A stretch of 64,000 nt of DNA, from the NCBI RefSeq assembly GCF_020360975.1, contig NW_025408686.1, positions 62,001 through 126,000 of the forward strand, read 5' to 3'. This document shows positions 44,216 through 53,400 of the stretch, piece by piece; within the stretch, counting starts at the first letter, position 1, and each line of letters opens with the position of its first letter. The notes below the pieces were generated by a model. That model worked only from the letters and a program-made list of their open reading frames with translations. It searched no databases and was not told the origin of the DNA. This DNA is from Hirsutella rhossiliensis (lineage: Eukaryota > Ascomycota > Sordariomycetes > Hypocreales > Ophiocordycipitaceae). The translations under genes and the position numbers were made by a program.

Positions 44216-45428
44216 ATGTCAGAATCGCGTCGAACTCAATTACCCCCTAACATGTTAGGTACTAGCGGTGTCAACTTCCCCCCCCAGCAATCGGGAAATT
44301 TTGCCTCGCAACAAACTGCCAACCCTCCTCCGCAACAGCCGTCTAATTGGCAACTTCAGGTACCTTCCAGCTATTCTCAACAGCATCTTCCGTACATGTC
44401 GCAGCAGCAACCGATTTTTCCTATTCAACAGCCTTCCAATTGGCCATACCAAACATACCAAACTCACCAGCCTCCTTCATTCGACCCGAATCCAAACCCT
44501 AGCTTTCAGTAATCTCTCGTCTTCTCCTGCAATTCTCTTTCATCACTAACAACCACATGAAAGGCACCAAGCTGTGAATTGTCTTAGCCGACCTCATGGC
44601 CCGACGGACCCTCTGCTCGGTCCTCAAGATGACCCGCAAGAGGAGCCTCGAGACAACTATCGAGAATCCAAGATGGTTAGTCAAACCCAGGGCAAACCAC
44701 TGGGTCCTGCTCCCACGACTGGACATTCGCGCCGCGATAAGGGCAAGGCCGGGCTTCCAAGTATGAGACAATCAGCACAAGCCGGTCCACTGCGAGGACG
44801 ATCCAGGTCCCCGTCTCTTGAGATAGAAGAAGATTCTGTTCACCCAGAAAATCCAAATATACTTACTCGGAGGCAGCGAACAAGGTACCAAACGCGAAAC
44901 AGTGAAGCTGCTGGAGCATTGAGCCGCAATCCGATCAGATGTAAGCAAACTCGCGCAGTCGACTAAAATAGCTGCGCCATGGCTGATCACATCCAGATCG
45001 AGGCTCCTCCAGAGTATTCACGATACGCTAAAGTCTCAACACGAGGATTATATGAGAAAGTTCGCCGAGCTTCGAGAAAAGCAAATTGAGTTTGGGGAAC
45101 ATAACCGGTCGGTAAGAGACTAGTAAGGTTGAAAGAGCACATCAGATTGAGACATGGCTGACTTCTCGGATAGTGCAAGTGCCATGAAAGAAGGGTAAGC
45201 CATTACTGTTGCTTCTCATCAATGCTTTGACCGCCGCGTGGCTGATGGTTTCTGAAGCTTTGAAGCTCTGAAAAAGACGTGCGAATCCCACTATCCACTA
45301 CATGCAAATTTGAGATATCTAAACGTCGTGGTAGATTCCGAGACCATCCAGAGAAATTTCGCGAGGCGTTAAATATAATGCAAGAGCCGGTTGCGGAAGA
45401 GGCACAAAATATCTGCTCGGTCGTCTGA
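44216..45428 (+). CDS. Putative multi-exon Q/P-rich protein with coiled-coil tail
   Basis: Unrecognised. The clearest exon (44216-44512, MSESRRTQLPPNMLGTSGVN) encodes repeats rich in Gln and Pro (PPQQSGNF, PPQQPSNW, IQQPSNW). An upstream in-frame ATG at 44138 would add a hydrophobic helix. Further coding-like pieces in changing frames follow: a basic segment near 44,600-44,960, SRLLQSIHDTLKSQHEDYMRK (about 44,995-45,060) and a final exon HPEKFREALNIMQEP ending SVV at 45428. The exon joins were not resolved. It may be a real gene with several introns or a decayed one. Confidence 0.3.
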
Positions 45429-45579
45429 CTCGGCGAATTACCCTTTTCCTCAAATCTAATTGACTTGAGTGGGCGCAACTGTGGAGATGAGGTGTTCCGT
45501 CGAGAGGATATCAGATAGCATCTGTTACGGGGTCAGCACTGTTGGCATTGGCACAGGTGCTGGGCGTAATTGATGTAAA

Positions 45580-46790
45580 TTGAGCTAAAATACTACGTCA
45601 CACCTTGCACTTTAGGGCAGGGCTCTATTCGCGACATCGCTAAAACACGCGTTTCAACTTCAACTGGCCATAACTTTACCAATTTAGCCCGCAATGGGCC
45701 AACGACAGAATTATTCGCCTCATAAACGAACGAGGATTGTAATGATGTATAACTCGGGTACCCCAGCCCGCCTTATTGCCCTAAAAGAGGGTATATCCCC
45801 CGGAAGCGTCTCTGGCATCGCGTCGCGCTACGCGTCACAGATCAGTGCGAAGGATAACCCTCGCTCTGGACGTCCAAAGAAGCTATCAGACCGCGATAAA
45901 AGAGCTATCTTTCGATGCATCGCGAATGACCCTTTCATATCAGCCCGTCAGATTGTTATAGACACCGGGATTGACTGCGCACCGGTCACTTTAGTACGAT
46001 ACCTCAAACAAGAGGGCGTCATGCACTTCAAAGCACTCGGACGGCCTAAATTGACCCCAGAAGTGGCTGAAAAGAGGCTCCTCTTCGCGATACGCCATAT
46101 CAACTTGCCCCTAGGGGCGTGGAAAAGCTGGGTCTTCTCAGATGAGACTTCAATTGCCCAAGGGGAAGGAGAGCGTCAAGCGTGGGTGTTCTGCAAATAC
46201 GTACGCAATGCGCCAACCTTCCTCACACACCAGCTGATTAAGCCTAGGGGGAGAGACTTCAAGAGGCTAATGTACAGCCTCGGGGCAAGCCTAAGAGGAA
46301 CACTCAAATGTTCTGGGGCGCTTTTTGCTACCACACGCGCACTTCTCTTATAGCCCTCCCGGGCGACCCGGCGGCAGCTCGTGGAGGCGTTACGGGCCGC
46401 GTTATCCAAGTCTGCCTGGAAGAGACCCTCCCAACGATTCTCGAGCCCGGTTATACCTTCATCCAAGATAATGCCCCTGTGCACACGAGCCGTGCGGTAC
46501 AGAATTGGCTGCGTGACTTCCTTCGAGAAAACGGGGTCGCGCCCGTGGACTGGCCTCCGTACTCACCCGATCTTAATCCCATCGAAAATCTATGGAAATT
46601 GCTCAAAGAGCGGATCTGTAAGCAACACCCGATTCTCACATCATTGCCCTGCAATTTCCACACAAAAGAATTGCTTTGCCATGCCGCGATGGAGGTGTGG
46701 GAAGAGCTTGAAGTTGATGTGTTGAAAAGCCTTGTTCTGTCGATGCCCCGTAGGCTTCGGGCGGTGATTGACGCGAATGCCTTGTGCCTT
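45580..46790 (+). mobile_element. Tc1/mariner-superfamily element, 3' end lost
   Basis: The transposase gene (45694-46790) is preceded by ~110 bases that could hold the left inverted terminal repeat. The sequence after the transposase changes abruptly, at about 46790, into the GCCTTGAGGAACG array. No matching right terminal repeat was found, so the element appears truncated or overwritten at its 3' side. Confidence 0.65.
45694..46790 (+). pseudogene. Tc1-like DDE transposase, one frameshift
   Basis: Cut-and-paste transposase. The N-terminus (MGQRQNYSPHKRTRIVMMYN) has two helix-turn-helix DNA-binding parts with the linker SGRPKKLSDRDKRAIFRCI. The catalytic residues are D in WVFSDETSI, D in FIQDNAPVHTSRAVQNW and E in SPDLNPIENLWK. 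I count 38 residues between the second D and the E, against 34 in classical Tc1. The first frame runs 45694-46353. The rest needs a one-base shift (frame 46308-46931), just before MFWGAF. The C-terminal end probably lies near 46790; downstream residues encode the repeat array. Confidence 0.8.
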
Positions 46791-46997
46791 GCCTTGAGGA
46801 ACGTTAGTGCCTTGAGGAACGAAAGGACTTGCCTTGCCTTGAGGAACGAGGAACGAGTGACGAAAGGATTTTCTTGCCCTGCGAGCCACAACCCCCTTGC
46901 CTTGAGGAACGACGAAAGGCTCTTGCCTTGAGGAACGAAAGGACTTTATGCCTTGAGGAACGAAAGGACTTTATGCCTTGAGGAACGAAAGGACTTT
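46788..46997. repeat. GCCTTGAGGAACG motif array, seven copies
   Basis: Seven copies of CCTTGAGGAACG, mostly followed by AAAGG. The last three are a tandem repeat of ~26 bases ending GGACTTTAT. The array lies between the truncated Tc1 element and the leftmost Helitron-unit ORF. It is followed by C-rich runs and CCCTGATTCGG, as at 50.1 and 60.8 kb. Confidence 0.85.
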
Positions 46998-47049
46998 ATG
47001 CCCCCGGATTTTTTGTCCCCCCGGATTCGCGCCCCTGATTCGGTCCCCC

Positions 47050-47912
47050 GTCCGTTGCACTTCGGCTCGCGTCCGCGGTACTACTCGTTGTAGCGGCGAC
47101 CGCTGCCCCGACGCACGACCCGCCCTCGCCAAAGGGGGGGATGTGCCCGGCCGCGTCCCTGATCTCTTTGGGCTGGATGGGTTGCGGCGAGTGCTGACTT
47201 GGCTCTCCCAGCGGATATCTCATCCTCTTTCTACTTGTCGGTCTCCCCCTCCCGTGTTTCCCCCCGGCGCCAGTTGTCCGCTCAACAAGACCCTTCAGAG
47301 TCAGCTGCATGCCACCGCTAGGTTGCCTAGGCCGAACGGTCTCGGGGCCATCTCCGGCCACAACGGAAGATCCCCTGACGCCTAGGCCTTCGTTTCGCCT
47401 GACCAAGACCCCTGGGGCGGATGGTGCTTGTAGAGCAACCCTTCTCCTCCAACACTGCGCCAACGGACGGCACAAAACCCCCCATGGCCGGCTCAGCACT
47501 TACCGGCCCTAATCTGACAGCGTCCGCTTCTATGATTAGAGGCATATCCCGCACGTTTGTCGATGCTGAGCGTCGCGCTCGCCCTCCCTTTGAGGAGGCA
47601 CCATTGACATGCGTCGTCCTTCTCCGCGGCCGGCCGCCTCGCCGACTTCCTTGGGCAACGCTCTTTGAGCGCCTCTGCCTGCTCTCTTCGTGAGGCCTCG
47701 TCGGCCGCGGCGGCCGGCTTGGCCTCAATAGGCCGGAACGTGGGTGCCGCGTTTGCTTGACTTTTGTGGCCCGACGCCCGCTTCGGCCCTTCGTCCATTG
47801 CGCTCGATCTCGCCGCCGCAATCCTCCTCGTCGCGGCAGCGGCCGCTGCTGCTGCCCCTGTTTCGCACTCTCCTGCCACCGACCTTACCTCGCGGCTACG
47901 ATTCTCCCCCAT
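47050..47912 (-). CDS. Helitron-unit ORF of unknown function, copy A
   Basis: Unrecognised Ala/Arg-rich protein, probably frameshifted. The clearest frame starts at 47912 (MGENRSREVRSVAGECETG), has an alanine run, then FRPIEAKPAAAADEASRREQ and EKDDACQWCLLKG, a single CxxC. The other unit's ORF at 56.5-57.3 kb has FQPTTAAPALASGAPRREQE at the matching place, so the two appear homologous. The DNA also shares a segment near 47170 and 56480 (GGATGG-GCGGCGAGTGCTG). GC is very high and opposite-strand frames are open too, so this is tentative. Confidence 0.35.
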
Positions 47913-48425
47913 GATGGTGCTGTCTTATCGGCAGGGCTCTGCAAACGAACGATAGATTGGGAAGCCTTCGCCCGGGATATGCCCCGAAATTGTCTCGCTC
48001 CCTGGCAATGGCGTTCTGCCGTGTTGGCATTCTTCCTACTAACGGTTATATCCTTCCTTGTTGATATCCCCTTTCTGCATTAGACCTCTCCTCTCGGACC
48101 TGCCGGGCTTCCTTTGGAACCTATCGACAGGCCTATCTGCCGACGGCCCTAGTTTTCGGCATCCTATGCCGGTAGCCCTGCCGGACACCTTAATCCGCGT
48201 CGCCCTTGGTGCCCGATCAGTACCCAGCTCCGCAACACCACGACGCATCTCTTTGACGTCTGCTTACTTACAGCGGCAAGGCTCCTCGCTCTTCCCGGCG
48301 AATCCATACCACTATTGATCTACTATAAGTGCGTTTACGCTCGACTTCTTCCCTACTCCTTTCTTGACGCCGAGAACCCGTCCTTTAGTGCGTGCGACTG
48401 GCCTATCGACCTGCGCAGATACACT
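47913..48425. other. Spacer upstream of accessory gene A, no gene
   Basis: About 500 bases with no clear coding sense. It corresponds in position to the spacer 57410-58149 of the neighbouring unit and should contain the promoter of the accessory gene at 48426. Confidence 0.45.
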
Positions 48426-50077
48426 ATGTCTTCCTCTCTACTTCCTACCGATATGCCCGCACCGCACCTTCGAAAGCCGCTCGATAGCCAAAGGGCGCCG
48501 GCGGTGAGATGTCTATGATGTCTTTTGTCCAGCCGGACTGTCCTGCTAGATTTTCCCACCAGGACGACCACCGCATTAGGGGTCTTAACGCCGAGGCCAT
48601 GGCCCGCGTCTTCCTGCCTCCGCCCGCCTGGCTGCTCGCGACGGAATATGCGCCCCTCCGATCGGATGCCGCTGATTCCCGACATCCGTCTTTTTTAGCC
48701 TCAACCTCTCCATCTACGGCCAGCCTATTGATCCCTCCGACTGGACCGAAGAGTGGTTTTTCATGCATGCCCGCGTCCACCCCTACGCGCTCGCATGGGA
48801 GGTTGAGCAACGCGACGGCCTGGAGTCTGGCACGGGCCGCACCCTTCTCTATACGATGCCCGCCCTTGCCGTCCGCGATCAGGGCTACCAGCCGTAAGCC
48901 GTGCCCTGACCCTTCGCGAGTGCCGACGGAACGGTATATGGCTAAGATGGGCCTGAAGCGTTCTCCTAGGCTCTTTGCCTCTATGGGCGACTTCCCCTGC
49001 ATCCCGCCTATTGTTTCCTTTACCGGCCTTGTCGTCGGCACCGGCCACTCCTCGCTGCGGCGGGACCTACTGCCCGGTCTAGACGCCGCCCAACTTAACT
49101 GTTGCGGCTTTGTCCGCCTTTCTACCTATGTCGCTCCTGGGATGCCCAATAAGGTCCCCTTCAAGGGCTTCCACCCGTTCCAGGTCTTCGTTATCTTCCC
49201 TATTCACGCTAACCCCTGGGCCGTCTTGTGTAGGAAGATGGCCGAGAGGCAGGACTCTCAATTTCAGCCTAACGTCCCCTTTACCTGCACAGGCAAGGTC
49301 GCTGGCCTGCTCCGGCATGACGTTATGCTCTACCCCCCGGGCTCTTACCGGGACAACGTCTTTATCGTCGTCCCAGATTCCTGGACTTTTCTCGACAAGG
49401 CCGCCGCCGCCGTCACCACGATGGCACCGCTTCTCTCTACGCCACAGAGGCAACAAGCTTCCTCCGCTTCCGCGGCCTTCCAGGACATGCGCGCTGCCTC
49501 TTTGTCTTTGATCACCCCTGGCACCCTCCCGCCCAGTCCTCCACCTTTGGCTTCGGCTTCGCCCTCGACCGGCCACCTTACGCCGCCCGGGAAACGATAT
49601 TGCCCTGAGCCTGCCGATACGGCGACGAAGCGACCGTGTCTGCTGCATAAGGCCCCGGTGATCTCGTCTTCCCCTAAGCCCGCCTCCTCTGCCACCCAGT
49701 CGTTCTCTGTTTCGGCTGCCTCCGCCGCTCATGAGCCGGACAACCCTAAACCGGGTCCTGACCTACGGGACTCTTCCCTCGATTCCATTGTCGCCCATGG
49801 CTTGGGCTCGCCGGCCCGTCCCCTTCGAAACCGCCACCTATGCCTTGAGGAACGAGGAACGAGTGACGAAAGGTTCTTAGGGTGCCTTGAGGAACGAGGA
49901 ACGAGTGACGAAAGGTTCTTAGGGTTCCTCCCCGGGGAGAAAAAAAATTCGCCATGCCTTGAGGAACGAGTGAGGAACGAGGAACGAGTGAGGAACGAGG
50001 AACGAGTGAGGAACGAGGAACGAGTGAGGAACGAGGAACGAGTGAGGAACGAGGAACGAGTGACGAAAGGTTCTTAG
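48426..50077 (+). pseudogene. Conserved Helitron-unit accessory gene, copy A
   Basis: Unknown protein shared with 58150-59562. The start is MSSSLLPTDMPAPHLRKPLD. Conserved blocks: MSMM-F-QPDCPARF, HRIRGLNAEA-ARV, LNLSIYGQPI, RVHPYALAWEVE-RDGLE, VRDQGYQP. An intron follows at 48894-48969 (GTAAGC to TCTCCTAG), at the same place in copy B. After it come CCGFVRL-TY, FQVFVIFPI-ANPWAVLC, PFTCTGKVAGLL and VFIVVPDSWTFLDK. A disordered Pro/Ser/Ala tail ends LDSIVAHGLGSPARPLRNRH. There the repeat array (49842) cuts in and adds ~78 unrelated residues before the stop at 50077. Frame breaks near 48505 and 48690 (a T6 run). It is convergent with the RepHel gene; its function is not known. Confidence 0.7.
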
Positions 50078-50110
50078 GGTTCCTCCCCGGGGAGAAAAAA
50101 AATTCGCCAT
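49842..50110. repeat. GCCTTGAGGAACG array inside the 3' end of accessory gene A
   Basis: Three long units begin GCCTTGAGGAACGAG and carry GTGACGAAAGGTTCTTAGGG. The last two also share a tail, TTCCTCCCCGGGGAG, then A8 and TTCGCCAT. The third unit contains a GAGTGAGGAACGAG tandem expansion of about five copies. The reading frame stays open through them as NEERVR repeats. Confidence 0.85.
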
Positions 50111-50471
50111 CGATTTCCCCCCCGCAAATGCCGCCCTCTGATTCGCTGGCGTTCTCGCTTTTGATTCGTCGGTTGTTCTTTTCTCGCTTTTGATTCGTCG
50201 ATGTTCTCGCTTTTCATTCGTTAATAAATAAAAATAAATAATGCCCTGCCCCCTTGCTGCCCCTTTTAGTTCCAGCTGCGCAGTTCGCTTCCAACGCCTC
50301 CGTAGACCATACGCCGCCGCAGACCACATAGAGGAAGGTGCCCAAGCCGGCCCGGCTTCTAACCCCGCCATAGACCACACGCCTCCACAGACCACCCCCT
50401 TCGCCCGTCCTCCTGGCCCTTAACCTACACTCCTTTTACGTCGGAAGTGTGGAAAATGCAGGGCGCCTGCG
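50111..50471. other. Spacer with CCTCTGATTCG / CTTTTGATTCG boxes
   Basis: Contains CCTCTGATTCG once and CTTTTGATTCGTCG twice, then an AT-rich patch and a pair of CGTAGACCATACGCC / CATAGACCACACGCC repeats. The equivalent stretch at 60790-60830 has CCTCTGATTGG and CTTTTGATTGGTCGG. The boxes are conserved between units and lie just past the RepHel stop, so they may be part of the element's 3' end. Confidence 0.6.
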
Positions 50472-53400
50472 TTACCTGCGGAGCCAGTCGGCCGCCTCCT
50501 GTGTTGTCTGCCTGCTAAGCTCCTCTAGCCGGGCCTGCGCTGCCGTCATCTCCTCAGGCACCCGGTTCCCCACTAGGTCCCGCTCCGCACCTCTGATACG
50601 AGCATGATGCCGTCGAGCGTCGGGCACCGCGACAGCTGCACGTATAGGCTATACGGGTCGCACGACGACGGCACCGCCCTCCCTCGACCGTCGTCATCCT
50701 CGCCCCCGCAGCTCCAGCGCCACGCGCTCTAGCGTCCCGCCCTGCACCTTATAGTCGGTGCAGGCGAAGGCCGCGGCGCACGGCAGGCCCCTCCGGCTGA
50801 CGTCGTTGCGCTGCCATGGCCGCTTCCGCTGCGCTGTGATCTTGACGCTGATGGGCGTTAGCAGGATCGTCCCGGCAGGCATCCCGACGAAGTGGAAGTC
50901 CTTGGTCGTCTCCGAGGCCAGCACGATGCCCGCCGGCGGCCCGAAGTGCATGATGAGCTCCGCCGAGACGCGGTGGCCGGGAAGGCGCGGTCGGGGATGA
51001 CGTCCACCGCCGTGTACCCGGCCCCGTTCACAAGCTTCAGCCCCTGGTGCGTGTTCTGGTTCACGACGACCGGCATGCCTGGCACGAAGAGGAAGACGGC
51101 CGGCACCGGGGTCGCGCTGTCGTCGCCCTGGCCTAGCATTAGCACCGCCTCCTCTTCCGTCGGCACGCCGTCCCTCCACTTATGCTCGGAGAGGAAGACG
51201 CGCGCCGCCGTCCGCCGCCTCTCCCGGAACGCGAGCGCCGCCTCTAGGTTGAGGTTCCAGCGGTTCCGGTTGAGCGGCGTCACCACCGTCAGGCCCGTCT
51301 CCCACGGGATCCGCCTGCCCGGCCGGTAGCATCTCGAGTTGAGCAGCTCTAGGTCCGACCGGTCCTGCTCGCCCCGGCGGATCCGCCCGAGCAGCCGCCG
51401 CAGCTCCGGGTCGCCGGCGGCCCGCATCTGCTCGTCTAGCATGACGACCGTCGTGAAGCGCCGCCACAGCGCGTGCGCCTTGTCGTGCTGCCGCCGCTGC
51501 TCGGCCGCGAACGCCCCGTCCTCGTCCCACGCCACCGCCGCGCTCGGCAGCAGGATCGACCGTTCCTGCACCGGCCGGAACTGGTGGAAGTCGCCGCAGA
51601 GGATCACTACCGGGATGCCGCCGAAGTCCCGCGCCGACCCCCCGCAGCCGGCAGAGCTGCTCGTTGGCGGCGTGCAGCGTCCGCGCCCCGAGCATGCTGA
51701 CCTCGTCGATCACCAGCACCTCCTTCTCCTGCCAGTCCATCCGCGACCGGCCGTCGACGAAGCGCTCGCCCTGGCCCGCCAGCCGTACGCCGTCAATGTC
51801 CCCTCGTCGCCCCTCCCGCCCGGCCGCCCTGGCCGACCGTAAGGCCGCAGGCCGAGTGCAGCGTGATGCCGTTGATCCGCGCTGCCGCCGTCCCCGACGT
51901 CGCCGTAACCAGTACCCGGCTCGATAGGTCCCTCCGGGCGAGCAGCTCGACGAGCGCCTCGATGACGCGCGACTTGCCGGTGCCGCCCTCGCCGCCGATG
52001 AATAGGCAGAGCTGGCCACCACCGTCGCCGCCTGCGTCGTCGCCCTGCCGGATTCGGTCGAGTTGCCGGCACACGATTAGGAGGGCGATGGCCTGCTTCT
52101 CGTTGAGCGTGAGCTGGCCCGCCAGCTCCTGCCGGCGGCGACGAACGAGCTCGACGGGCCGAGCCGCACGCGCATCCCCGCCGCCGTGCCTGCGTCTGCG
52201 TCGCCGTCGGCCGCCGTTACGTCGATGTCGTCCTCGCCGAAGCCCCCCATCACCCCGCGAAGGGCCGCGCCGCGGTCGGCCCCGACGCCCGCCGCCGCCC
52301 CGCCGCCCTGGATGCCCTGGATCGCCCGCTCCCGCTCCCGCGCCGCGCTCCTCTGCTGCGACTTGATGGCCCGCACCTCTTCTTGCCGCGGCAGTGCCGC
52401 CCCGACAGCGCCGAGCCCGGTAGGTTCACCCGCCTGCCTGCCCTCTCGTCCGCCACCACCGTCGCCGCGAGCTCGGCCGCCGACCCGAGCGCCGACTGCT
52501 GGAACCGGCAGAGCTGCTGCGTCATCGCTAGCAGCTCTGTTGACTGCGCCGTGACTTGTCCCGCGCTGGCGGCGTTCGGGACGACGTCGATGAGCCGAGC
52601 CGCGTCGCCCGCCCCGCCGGCGCGGTATGCCTCCTCGCCCCCTTCGGCCGCCCCCCTGCCTTCGTCGTCGGCCTGCGGCGCCGTCATACCGCCCTCCTCG
52701 GCCGTGGCGGCCCACTGCTTGGCGTCGCGCTTCGCGTCCTCCGCCGACCGCCGGAGGAGCTGCACGTTGTCTGCGAGCCGCGCGACCCTCGGCGCCAGCG
52801 ACTCCCGCGCCCGTGCCCAGATGTTGTTAATGTCGCCTGCCTCCTCGCCGAGGAAGGACTCCCACGGCACGAATAGGGCCAGGTGCTGCACCGCCGCCCT
52901 AGATGCTGTTAGCCGATGCCCCTAGCTGCTCTGCCTTCCTCTTAGGCGCCCCCCGTCTTATAGTACGCACCTCCGGTGGCACGACTCGTCGTCTTCCTCG
53001 CTGAACTCCTTGCTGAGGTATCCGTCGACGCATACAGTCGCCCCGCAACCCGGCCGCCTAAGCGCCTGCACCCAGCCCTTCCCCGACGCCCAGCTCTCCG
53101 CGAAGGGTACCTCACCCCAGCCCGCCATACCGTCGGCGCCGCTGCCGTTTTGCTTTAACCTTACAAGCGATGCGTAGTCATAAAGGCAGAGGCCCGCAGG
53201 AGCTCGCCCCGGTGCCGGTAGGCCTCGATGAGAGGATCCTCAGGCCAGCCTCCTCGACGACGACCGTCTCGTCCGGCGCGTCGCCCGTCGCCTCGGCGCC
53301 GCTCGCCCGTCGGAGGTGCCGCCACCGGCGGAAGACGGCCCAGTAGAGCTGGTTTGCGTTTATATACGCCCACGCTGAGCCGCTGCTAAACTCCGCCGGG

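Noticed and set aside
48445..49732. Long minus-strand Gly/Arg-rich frames opposite accessory gene A
   Set aside because: The plus strand is the one conserved as protein between the two units and has the shared intron.
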